DNA of 13,615 nucleotides, taken from NCBI GenBank assembly GCA_040081265.1, contig JBEBGV010000097.1:1-13615 (forward strand). Reading direction: 5' to 3'. The position numbers and the translations under genes are program-made. The DNA is from JBEBGV01 sp040081265. GTDB taxonomy: Bacteria; Acidobacteriota; Vicinamibacteria; Vicinamibacterales; UBA2999. Within the stretch, counting starts at the first letter, position 1. Each line of letters opens with the position of its first letter. Below, one piece after another: positions 6,173 through 12,741 of this stretch. The notes under the pieces were generated by a model. It did no database searches and had not been told where the DNA came from. It saw only the letters and a list, made by a program, of their open reading frames with translations.

Positions 6173-6222
6173 AGCGCTGTTTCTATCGGTGCGAATTCTG
6201 TCGGTGCAGTGCCTGTCGGGCA
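6173..6222 (-). promoter_or_regulatory. efp upstream region with 15-base-period repeats
   Basis: TAGAAA on the minus strand (plus 6180-6185) is seven bases from the efp ATG and is a possible -10. Beyond it, three related nine-base blocks on the plus strand, TATCGGTGC (6184), TGTCGGTGC (6199) and TGTCGGGCA (6214), recur every 15 bases. Their meaning is unclear; they could be a degenerate operator or slippage product. Confidence 0.3.
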
Positions 6223-6267
6223 CGGGCGTCGGCGGAGGCCGAACCCACGGATCGTAGCACGGGGTTC

Positions 6268-6651
6268 CTAGGTCCGAATAATCTGGGGAAGATGATCGAA
6301 GTGCCGGTCTCTGGCGTGAAGCACGAGGTTGTGCTGCAGCACCAGGGCGGCGACCCACATGTCGTTTGTCGGAATCGGGGTGCCCTGACGGCGAAGCTGC
6401 CGGAACACGCCGGCGTAGTGATGCGTCGTCTGGTCATCCGGGAAGAGGACACGCACGCCCTCTTTCATGAGGAACCGGCGCAGGACCCGTTCGTTGTCCG
6501 CGGCGCGACGACCGAGCGCAAAGCCAGCGCGTAGTTCAGCAATCACGACGAACGGCAGGAGGACCGCGTCGGCCTCCTCGAGGAGGGTCGCTGTGTCCTC
6601 GTCACCCTTGCAAAGATCGACGTAGCGATTGGTATCGAGAGCGACCTTCAC
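6268..6651 (-). CDS. vapC: VapC-type PIN-domain ribonuclease toxin
   Basis: 127 residues starting at GTG 6651-6649, overlapping the antitoxin stop as GTGA. PIN-domain toxins are Mg-dependent RNases, typically cleaving tRNA or rRNA. The four acidic active-site positions are visible: Asp6 in ALDTN, Glu39 in VVIAELRAG, Asp97 in PTNDMWVAA, and Asp115 in ARDRHFDHL. Length and motif spacing are normal for VapC and FitB-type toxins. It is co-transcribed and translationally coupled with the upstream antitoxin. The toxin looks intact; target RNA cannot be inferred. Confidence 0.93.
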   Translation of the reverse strand: MKVALDTNRYVDLCKGDEDTATLLEEADAVLLPFVVIAELRAGFALGRRAADNERVLRRFLMKEGVRVLFPDDQTTHHYAGVFRQLRRQGTPIPTNDMWVAALVLQHNLVLHARDRHFDHLPQIIRT

Positions 6652-6890
6652 TTCCAGAGGTCCGCATCAATCCGGTCCTGAGCCGCGAGGGCCTCCTCGA
6701 CGGCCTTGTCGGCCTTCCACGTGCCGGTGATATCGGCGAGATGCCTGCGCCGGCGTCGCTCGCCAGACACCCCGGCGCCTTCGGCCAGCACAGCGAGCGC
6801 GGCCTCGTTGAGGCTCTTGCCTTCGGCCTTGGCCCGGGCACGAATCGCCGCGTCAACCGATGGCGAAATACCACGAAGGGTGTACTGCAT
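6648..6890 (-). CDS. vapB: VapB/FitA-type antitoxin
   Basis: 80 residues from ATG 6890. The N-terminus MQYTLRGISPSVDAAIRARA has the beta strand and first helix of a ribbon-helix-helix (FitA/Arc-like) DNA-binding domain, and the second helix reads GKSLNEAALAVLAEG. The C-terminal part (about 60-80), DKAVEEALAAQDRIDADLWK, is the usual toxin-binding tail of antitoxins paired with PIN toxins. The ORF could start 16 codons earlier (6938), but that extension has no homology and would read through the promoter, whose -10 precedes ATG 6890 by six bases. Expected role: neutralise VapC and repress the operon. Confidence 0.92.
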   Translation of the reverse strand: MQYTLRGISPSVDAAIRARAKAEGKSLNEAALAVLAEGAGVSGERRRRRHLADITGTWKADKAVEEALAAQDRIDADLWK

Positions 6891-6925
6891 GCACTCAGTA
6901 TAGGCTGTGCATGCACTCGCAGCAA
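6886..6925 (-). promoter_or_regulatory. vapBC promoter with two operator half-sites and leaderless start
   Basis: On the minus strand TTGCTG (plus 6920-6925), 17 bases, TATACT (6897-6902), six bases, then ATG 6890. The identical 11-mer TGCATGCACTC (plus) occurs at 6886-6896 and 6908-6918, 22 bases apart. Each contains the palindrome TGCATGCA; one covers the start codon and the other lies between -35 and -10. This is the expected layout of an autorepressed toxin-antitoxin operator. Confidence 0.7.
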
Positions 6926-6938
6926 GCACTGCCCGCAC

Positions 6939-9668
6939 TCAACGCGCCGCCGGCGGCTGCCAGTTCTGGATGACGACGAGCGGCGAGACCACGTCGCTGG
7001 TGGTATTGATGAGAAAACGGCCGTCGCGCGTGACGTCCCAGTTACGGCCCAGATTCACGTCGTTCGCTCCGTAGAGTCGCGGGCGGAAGAGCGGCACTGG
7101 AGTACCGGGACGCACCTCCGAGCCGGCAATGGTCAGCGGGACCTCCATCAATTGACCGTCCAGACCCTGAAAGTACAAGGCCCGGCCGTCTTCCCGCCAC
7201 TTGGAATTCCAGCCGCCGTTTACGGAGATCTGCCACTCGGGAGCTGGCCTGCTGGCAGTCGCGCCTTCGAGAGGCGCAGGCCTGACGTACACCTCATATC
7301 TACCCGAGTAGTTGGAGTGGAGGGACAGCCATCGTCGGTCCGGCGAGAACACTCCGCCTCGTTCGTCGAACGGCGTCTGCCGTACGGCGAACGGAGCCCG
7401 GCCGTCGAGGGGCAACACCCAGAGGTCCCACCCCGTCTTCGGGTCGTTGCTCACAAACGTGAGATACCGGTTGTCGCGTGACCAGTCCACGGGTGACTTG
7501 TCCTGCGTGGATGCGAAGAGCAGGGTTTCGCCGCCAACGCCCGTCGCCGACTTGACGAACAGATCGAACACACCCTGCTTGTTCGAGCGGAAAGCGAGGC
7601 GACCACCATCGGGCGACCAGACAGGAAACTGTTCTGACGCGCCATCCGCGGTCACTCGGACCGCTCGAACATCATCGAGCACCCAGACATCGCTGTTGCC
7701 CTGAATGGTCTGGAACACCGCCACACGAGAGCCGTCTGGTGACAACCTGGGGTTGATGGCCGGACCAGGTGAACCAAAGGCGCCGACATCCTTCCCCTGC
7801 CGGTCATACCGTCGTAGCGCCCGGTCTGAAACGACGCCGGCGCGATAGATTGCAGTCCCGTTGGCCGCGACCGACAACACTGGCGCGAACGTCGTGCTGT
7901 CGTACGACAGGGTGTCGGCAATCCTGACTGGCTCGCCGGTCAGCGCATCGCCGGCGGAATTGAGTTGCCTGGCGAGCAGTACGCCCTGCTGGACCCAGGC
8001 CACCCATCCGCCGGGCAGATAGGCACCCGCGCTATCGGCAGCTGTCAACCGCACGACATCGCTCGAGTCAACTGAACCCATGTGGAGTCCAGCGGTCCCT
8101 TCGCTACCAAGCGCATAGAACAGGAAGCGTCGGCCATCCGGCAGGAAGACCGGAAACCGGTGATTGTTCTGCCCCGCCTGCAGCGACGTCGCCGGCACCG
8201 CCGCACCTCCTGACGCTGGCATGCGAAGGAGCGGGCCTGACGTCCCCTGGGCGAGGAGCAGCACGCCGTCGGCGCCCCACGCAGCGCCGCGCATGCCCAC
8301 CACGTCATGAAGGACCTGCGGCTGCCCACCGCCGAGATCAAGACGCTTCAACTTGCTGTCGGCGAAAAACGCAATGGCGCGACCATCCGGAGCCCAGAGC
8401 GGATACGTCGCGTTCTCCGTACCGGGAAGCGGCACGGCGCCCGTGCTGGCGAGTGAGCGAAGCCACAGCTGCGGAGCGCCGTCGGCTGAGGCCACGAACA
8501 CGACCTGACGACCGTCCGGAGAAATCGCAAACGAATTCGGGTCCGGCGTCGAAGCCGTCACGATCTCGGTACGTGTCTCTGGGAGATCGACAGGGACCGG
8601 CTGCCAAAGCGTATAGACGCCGAGTCCAACGGCGACAACTGCGCACGCGGTAGCTGCGGTCTGCCAGACGCGAGCGCGTCGTGGGTCCGAGTGCAGCGCG
8701 ACGGGCGGCGTCACAGGCTCCGGCCCGGCGTGCGCCTCTTCGGTCAGCCGAAGGCGCGCATCGCCCGCACTCTGCAGACGCTTCTTCGGGTCGCGCTCGA
8801 GACACAGCCGCAGGAGTTGTCGGATGTGCGCCGGTGTCGACGAGGGCAGCGCGCTCCAGTCCGGTTCGCCGCGCAGGACCGCCGCCAGCGTATCGGCGAC
8901 ATCCTCACCGACGAACGGCCTCGAGCCCGTCAGCATTTCGTAGAGCACACAGCCGAACGACCACAGGTCGCTGCGTCGATCGGCCGGCCGACCCTTGGCT
9001 TGCTCGGGGCTCATGTACGCGGCCGTCCCGAGAATCATCCCGGCACCGGTCATGAGGGCAGGGGTGGTGATCGTTGCGGCCTGTGACAGTGCGTAGGCTT
9101 GGTCCTTAGGCCCGGCGTGTCCGACGGGACTGAAGTCCCGCCCTACATCCACCAGCTTCGCCAATCCGAAATCGAGCACCTTCACGGTGCCGTCCGGCCG
9201 CACCTTGATGTTGGCCGGCTTCAAATCTCGATGGACGATGCCCTGTTCATGCGCCGCCTCGAGCGCCTCCGCGATCTGCGTCGCGATATGGAGCGATTCG
9301 TCGAGGGGCAGACCGGCGGGTCCTGGCGGGCCCGCCCTACGTACCTCATCGGCCGGACCCGCCCTACGTACGAGGAGATCAGCGATGGTAGGGCCTTCGA
9401 CAAGCTCCATGACGAGCGCCTGCGTGGCTGCCGAGCGCTCGAAGCCGTACACGTGCGCGATGTAGGGGTGGTTGAGCGCAGCAAGCGTCTTCGCCTCACG
9501 CTCGAAACGCGCCAGCCGGTCGGCGTCGTGGGCAAACGCGTCCGGCAGTACTTTGATCGCCACATGGCGCCCGAGCGTCGTGTCCGTCGCCCGATACACC
9601 TCGCCCATGCCGCCAGCGCCAAGCGATCCGGTGATTTCGTAGACGCCAATCCGCGTGCCCGGAGTCAT
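6939..9668 (-). CDS. Transmembrane Ser/Thr protein kinase with TolB/PD40-type beta-propeller
   Basis: 909 residues, ATG 9668. The N-terminal kinase domain (about 7-310) is complete: Gly loop LGAGGMGEV (16-24), Lys39 in VAIKV, Glu58 in REA, HRDLKPAN at 146-153, DFG at 166-168, and SPEQ (220-223) in place of APE. It should be an active Hanks-type kinase. One membrane helix, about 336-354, is followed by a long C-terminal region with repeated SPDGRQVVF, SPDGSRVAVF, SPDGGRLAF and similar PD40/WD40-like blades that form a propeller, presumably outside the membrane as a sensor. Two insertions, residues 100-118 and about 175-188, coincide with palindromic repeats in the DNA. The protein ends VIQNW plus a short tail, typical of this acidobacterial family. 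It diverges from the hsp20-htrA pair across 36 bases. Confidence 0.95.
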   Translation of the reverse strand: MTPGTRIGVYEITGSLGAGGMGEVYRATDTTLGRHVAIKVLPDAFAHDADRLARFEREAKTLAALNHPYIAHVYGFERSAATQALVMELVEGPTIADLLVRRAGPADEVRRAGPPGPAGLPLDESLHIATQIAEALEAAHEQGIVHRDLKPANIKVRPDGTVKVLDFGLAKLVDVGRDFSPVGHAGPKDQAYALSQAATITTPALMTGAGMILGTAAYMSPEQAKGRPADRRSDLWSFGCVLYEMLTGSRPFVGEDVADTLAAVLRGEPDWSALPSSTPAHIRQLLRLCLERDPKKRLQSAGDARLRLTEEAHAGPEPVTPPVALHSDPRRARVWQTAATACAVVAVGLGVYTLWQPVPVDLPETRTEIVTASTPDPNSFAISPDGRQVVFVASADGAPQLWLRSLASTGAVPLPGTENATYPLWAPDGRAIAFFADSKLKRLDLGGGQPQVLHDVVGMRGAAWGADGVLLLAQGTSGPLLRMPASGGAAVPATSLQAGQNNHRFPVFLPDGRRFLFYALGSEGTAGLHMGSVDSSDVVRLTAADSAGAYLPGGWVAWVQQGVLLARQLNSAGDALTGEPVRIADTLSYDSTTFAPVLSVAANGTAIYRAGVVSDRALRRYDRQGKDVGAFGSPGPAINPRLSPDGSRVAVFQTIQGNSDVWVLDDVRAVRVTADGASEQFPVWSPDGGRLAFRSNKQGVFDLFVKSATGVGGETLLFASTQDKSPVDWSRDNRYLTFVSNDPKTGWDLWVLPLDGRAPFAVRQTPFDERGGVFSPDRRWLSLHSNYSGRYEVYVRPAPLEGATASRPAPEWQISVNGGWNSKWREDGRALYFQGLDGQLMEVPLTIAGSEVRPGTPVPLFRPRLYGANDVNLGRNWDVTRDGRFLINTTSDVVSPLVVIQNWQPPAAR
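9104..9147 (-). repeat. Palindromic repeat of a related family, within the kinase gene
   Basis: On the minus strand it reads TGTAGGGCGGGACTTCAGTC then CCG, with perfect stem CGGGAC (9125-9130) / GTCCCG (9135-9140), followed by a GC-rich tail to 9104. The GTAGGGCGGG head is shared with the ACGTAGG hairpin family. It is translated in frame as residues about 175-188 (VGRDFSPVGHAGPK), between the DFG motif and the activation-loop end. Confidence 0.75.
9315..9371 (-). repeat. ACGTAGG hairpin repeat plus half copy, within the kinase gene
   Basis: The full copy (9315-9344) has stem GGCGGGTCC / GGGCCCGCC around TGGC, with one G-T wobble, then CTACGTAC. A half copy (9355-9371) matches 9328-9344 at 16 of 17 bases. 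Together 57 bases, exactly 19 codons, encode V100-A118 of the kinase (VRRAGPADEVRRAGPPGPA), whose RRAGP appears twice. Confidence 0.85.
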
Positions 9669-9704
9669 GTGCCGGCCGGATTATATGCGTGCTACGATTC
9701 CCAC
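9669..9704. promoter_or_regulatory. Divergent promoter region, kinase versus hsp20
   Basis: Only 36 bases separate the two start codons. On the minus strand a perfect TATAAT (plus 9680-9685) ends 11 bases before the kinase ATG, leaving a leader of a few bases. On the plus strand TACGAT (9693-9698) is followed by six bases and the hsp20 GTG. Neither gene has a Shine-Dalgarno. The two -10 elements are so close that polymerase binding at one should affect the other. Clear -35 boxes were not found. Confidence 0.5.
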
Positions 9705-10106
9705 GTGGCCTTCGCGCGCTGGGATCCCATTCGCGACCTGCTGGCCATTCAGCAGCACCTCGACCGCTTTGCGCCAGGAGTGGCCGGGTGGACCCCTCCG
9801 GTCGACCTGCACGAGACGGCCGACGAGTACGTCCTGACCGCTGAACTGCCGGGCCTCGCTCGCGAGAACCTGCAGATTCAAATGCGCGACAGCCGCCTGA
9901 CCATTTCGGGCGTTCGTCACGAGCGGCCGCCGTCGTGCGAACGCTACCACCGCGTCGAGCGCGGCCACGGCTCCTTCAGCCGCACGTTCCAGCTTCCGCT
10001 GCCGGTCGATTCCACACGCATCACCGCTGAACTCAACGACGGTGTGCTCACGGTCGTCTGTCCCAAGGCGGTCGAGGGCGCGATGCACCGCATCGAAGTC
10101 TCCTGA
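9705..10106 (+). CDS. Small heat-shock protein, Hsp20/alpha-crystallin family
   Basis: 133 residues from GTG 9705. Holdase chaperone that keeps unfolding proteins soluble. The N-terminus ARWDPIRDLLAIQQHLDRF is typical of bacterial Hsp20, the alpha-crystallin domain spans about 31-122, with AELPGL at 47-51, RVERGHGSFSRTFQLP and the family's NDGVLTVVCPK near its end, and the short tail contains the I-x-V motif IEV (130-132). A much longer ORF in this frame begins inside the kinase gene and its extra part is antisense to it, so the GTG start matching the family N-terminus is preferred. The stop is five bases before htrA, suggesting one operon. Confidence 0.92.
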   Translation: MAFARWDPIRDLLAIQQHLDRFAPGVAGWTPPVDLHETADEYVLTAELPGLARENLQIQMRDSRLTISGVRHERPPSCERYHRVERGHGSFSRTFQLPLPVDSTRITAELNDGVLTVVCPKAVEGAMHRIEVS

Positions 10107-10111
10107 GCGCC

Positions 10112-11299
10112 ATGGCACCACGTCGACTCGTCTTTGCCGTCCTGCTCCTCACCTGCGGCTTCGCCGTGGGCATTGTCGTCACCGGACGCATGAGAACCGG
10201 GACGTCGGACGCCAGCGCACAGGCACCCGCACAGGGCACGCCTCGCGTGGTTACACCTGCGGGCCCAGCGGGCTCGGGCGGTGGACTCCCGGACTTCACG
10301 ACCGTAGCCGGACGCACCGTTCCCGTCGTCGCCAACATCTCGTCACAGCAGGTCGTTCGCCGCTCGAACTCCCCCTTCGCCAACGATCCGTTCTTCCGCT
10401 TCTTCGGCGACGACCAGATGTTCGGGAGCCGGCGCAGCGTCGAGAGCAGCCTCGGATCGGGCGTCATCATCAGCGCCGACGGCTACATCCTGACCAACAA
10501 CCACGTGGTGGCGGGCGAATCCGGCCGCATCTCGATCGAACAGCTCCCAGCCATCAGCGTCTCGCTCGGTGACGGACGCGAACTGAACGCCACCATCGTC
10601 GGCGTGGACGCGGCCACCGATCTGGCGCTGCTGAAGATCAATGCGAGAAACCTCCCCACCATGCCGTGGGGCGATTCGTCGAAACTCAAGGTGGCAGAGT
10701 GGGTGCTCGCGATCGGTAACCCGTTCCAGCTGAACCAGACGGTGACGCTCGGCATCGTCTCGGCGCTCGGACGTCGCGTGGGCATTTCCGCCTACGAAGA
10801 CTTCATCCAGACCGACGCGGCGATCAATCCCGGCAACTCCGGTGGAGCGCTGATCAACGCGCGCGGTGAGCTGATCGGCATCAACACAGCGATCTTCAGC
10901 CAGAGCGGCGGATATCAGGGCATCGGCTTTGCCGTGCCCAGCAATCTGGCGCGCACGGTGGTCGATGAACTGCAGCGATTCGGAGAGGTTCGGCGCGGTT
11001 CGGTCGGCGACGTCGAGATCTCGCCGATCACACCGCAGCTGGCCGCCCAGCTCGGCGCACCGGAAGACACGCGGGGTGTCCTGGTCCAGCGCATGCGCCG
11101 TGACTCAGCGGCCTACGATGGCGGCATCCGTCCCGGCGACATCATCGTCGCCTTCGGCGGGATGCCGATCGGCGACGGCGCGCAACTGTCGAGACTGATT
11201 CAGGACGCGAAGATCGGCAGCACCGCGTCGATCAGCGTGCTGCGAGAGGGACGACGGGTCGAGCTCAAGATTCCGATCCGCAGCGGCAGCGGGAATTAG
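10112..11299 (+). CDS. HtrA/DegP-type serine protease with one PDZ domain
   Basis: 395 residues, ATG 10112. Envelope quality-control protease. Residues 6-25 form a membrane anchor or signal segment, then a Pro/Gly/Ala-rich linker to about 60. The trypsin-like domain (about 65-280) has the triad His131 (TNNHVV), Asp170 (TDLALL) and Ser243 (NPGNSGGAL), with the activation-domain segments GNPFQL and IGFAVPS intact. One PDZ domain covers about 295-390 (GVLVQ at 322-326, GGIRPGDIIVAFGG at 337-350). A single PDZ is like DegS and many HtrA-like proteins; E. coli DegP has two. It follows hsp20 by five bases without its own visible ribosome site. Its stop is three bases from that of leuA, which converges. 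Confidence 0.95.
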   Translation: MAPRRLVFAVLLLTCGFAVGIVVTGRMRTGTSDASAQAPAQGTPRVVTPAGPAGSGGGLPDFTTVAGRTVPVVANISSQQVVRRSNSPFANDPFFRFFGDDQMFGSRRSVESSLGSGVIISADGYILTNNHVVAGESGRISIEQLPAISVSLGDGRELNATIVGVDAATDLALLKINARNLPTMPWGDSSKLKVAEWVLAIGNPFQLNQTVTLGIVSALGRRVGISAYEDFIQTDAAINPGNSGGALINARGELIGINTAIFSQSGGYQGIGFAVPSNLARTVVDELQRFGEVRRGSVGDVEISPITPQLAAQLGAPEDTRGVLVQRMRRDSAAYDGGIRPGDIIVAFGGMPIGDGAQLSRLIQDAKIGSTASISVLREGRRVELKIPIRSGSGN

Positions 11300-11302
11300 T
11301 CG

Positions 11303-12550
11303 CTACACCCCGTGCCCGTAGCCTGACTCGTGGATGGCGCCGACCGGCTGCGCCGGCACGTCGACGTCGGTATCTGCCGGCAGCGCCTCACGCCGCATCG
11401 CGCGCACGACCCTGGTGATGTCGGCGTCCTCGATCGTCTTGCGATCGTCGGCAATCGACATCAAGGCCCGATACACCGCAATCAGCTCGTCGCCTTCGAG
11501 TGTGAAGCCGAGCGCCGCACAGCGCTTCTGCACGGCGTGACGCCCTGAGTGCTTGCCGAGCACCAGCGGATTCCACGGCGCGCCCACATCGGCGGCACTC
11601 ATGATTTCGTAGGTCCGGCGATCCTTCAGGACACCGTCCTGGTGAATGCCTGCTTCATGCGCAAAGGCGTTGCGGCCAACGATGGCCTTGTTCACCTGCA
11701 CGGGCTGTCCCGTCAGCTTGGTGAGCATCTCGCTCGATGGATAGAGAAGCCTGGTGTCGATGCCCGTGGCATACGGCATGCGGTCGGCACGCACGCGGAA
11801 CGCCATCACCACTTCTTCGAGGGCCGCGTTGCCCGCACGTTCACCGATGCCGTTGATGGTGCACTCCACCTGACGCGCGCCGCCCTGCACGGCCGCCAGC
11901 GAATTGGCTACGGCGAGGCCGAGGTCGTCGTGGCAGTGGGTGCTGAACACGACCTTGTCGGCATTCGGCACGCGTGAGCGGATACGCGAGAAGAACTCCA
12001 GCGTTTCATCAGGCGTGCTGTAACCAACCGTGTCGGGCAGGTTGATCGTGGACGCACCGACCTTGATCACAGCCTCGACGACGCGGCAGAGGAAGTCGAA
12101 GTCACTGCGCGTCGCGTCTTCTGCGGAGAACTGCACGTCGAAGGTGTGCCGGCGCGCGAAACGGACGGCATCAACCGCCGCATCGAGGCACTGTTCCCGG
12201 CTGATACGCAGCTTGGCCTGCAGGTGCAGATCGGATGTCGCAATGAAGGTGTGGATACGCCCCTGTGCTGCCGGCTCGATGGCCCACGCCGCGCGCTCGA
12301 GGTCGGCAGGATGGCAACGGGCCAGGCAGGCAATAACGGGACGCCGAATTTCGGTCGCAATCTGACGCACGGCGTCTGCTTCGGCAGACGAGGCAATCGG
12401 GTAGCCCGCCTCGATGATGTCCACGCCCAGTGCGTCGAGCTGACGGGCAAGCTGAATCTTCTCGGCCGGCCGGAGCGAAAAGCCCGGCGCCTGCTCACCG
12501 TCGCGCAGCGTGGTGTCGAAGATGCGAACCTGTTCCTGCTCGTGTGCCAT
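11303..12550 (-). CDS. leuA: 2-isopropylmalate synthase, short form
   Basis: 415 residues, ATG 12550 with AGGAG about eight bases upstream. It condenses acetyl-CoA with 2-oxoisovalerate in the first step of leucine synthesis. Catalytic features are present: FDTTLRDGEQ (11-20) with Arg16 and Asp17, STHCHDDLG with metal ligands His206 and His208, NGIGERAGN (233-241), and HEAGIHQDG (298-306). It ends soon after the ADDRKTIED segment and lacks the roughly 130-residue C-terminal LeuA dimer/leucine-binding domain of a full-length enzyme, so feedback inhibition by leucine may be absent. A related acyl-transferase such as homocitrate or citramalate synthase is possible but less likely from the motifs. 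The ORF could start upstream, but the ribosome site favours 12550. Confidence 0.9.
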   Translation of the reverse strand: MAHEQEQVRIFDTTLRDGEQAPGFSLRPAEKIQLARQLDALGVDIIEAGYPIASSAEADAVRQIATEIRRPVIACLARCHPADLERAAWAIEPAAQGRIHTFIATSDLHLQAKLRISREQCLDAAVDAVRFARRHTFDVQFSAEDATRSDFDFLCRVVEAVIKVGASTINLPDTVGYSTPDETLEFFSRIRSRVPNADKVVFSTHCHDDLGLAVANSLAAVQGGARQVECTINGIGERAGNAALEEVVMAFRVRADRMPYATGIDTRLLYPSSEMLTKLTGQPVQVNKAIVGRNAFAHEAGIHQDGVLKDRRTYEIMSAADVGAPWNPLVLGKHSGRHAVQKRCAALGFTLEGDELIAVYRALMSIADDRKTIEDADITRVVRAMRREALPADTDVDVPAQPVGAIHESGYGHGV

Positions 12551-12610
12551 CGTGAGAACTCCTGCTAGACCCGCACATTCAGTAGACGCGACGGGGTCGG
12601 ATAATGTCAA
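12551..12610 (-). promoter_or_regulatory. leuA promoter and ribosome-binding site
   Basis: On the minus strand a perfect TTGACA (plus 12605-12610), an 18-base spacer, and TCTACT (plus 12581-12586; 4 of 6) precede leuA, with AGGAG (plus 12559-12563) eight bases before the ATG. The leader would be only about 25 bases, too short for an attenuator or T-box. Confidence 0.65.
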
Positions 12611-12741
12611 AATGATAATTGTTCTCGTTGAATTACCGGTGCTTATGGACACCCCGGTGGGCGGCGAGTCGAAGTCCCCCGCTGGAATCCCCGAAATCAG
12701 GCCTGAATTGGCCTAAATGGCCTCTTCCGAGTGACGCGACA
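12611..12741. promoter_or_regulatory. Intergenic region between leuA and the lysR-type gene, possible operator
   Basis: An AT-rich core holds TAATT (12616-12620) and AATTA (12631-12635), an inverted repeat with a 10-base spacer just upstream of the leuA -35. This is similar to, but does not exactly fit, the T-N11-A dyad of LysR-type regulators. GGCCT occurs three times at 12700, 12710 and 12719. No gene is seen here. Confidence 0.3.

Noticed and set aside
9099..9704. N-terminal 202 codons of a 335-codon plus-strand ORF ending with Hsp20
   Set aside because: It is antisense to the kinase domain and has no family resemblance; only the part from GTG 9705 matches Hsp20.
12601..12635. Fur-box-like GATAAT sequences near leuA
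   Set aside because: Only scattered GATAAT matches; the 19-base dyad is not conserved, and the -35 TTGACA explains part of the AT-rich block.
12700..12723. Three GGCCT repeats as a LysR operator
   Set aside because: The spacing (10, 9) is suggestive, but the unit is only five bases and no dyad of LysR type is formed.
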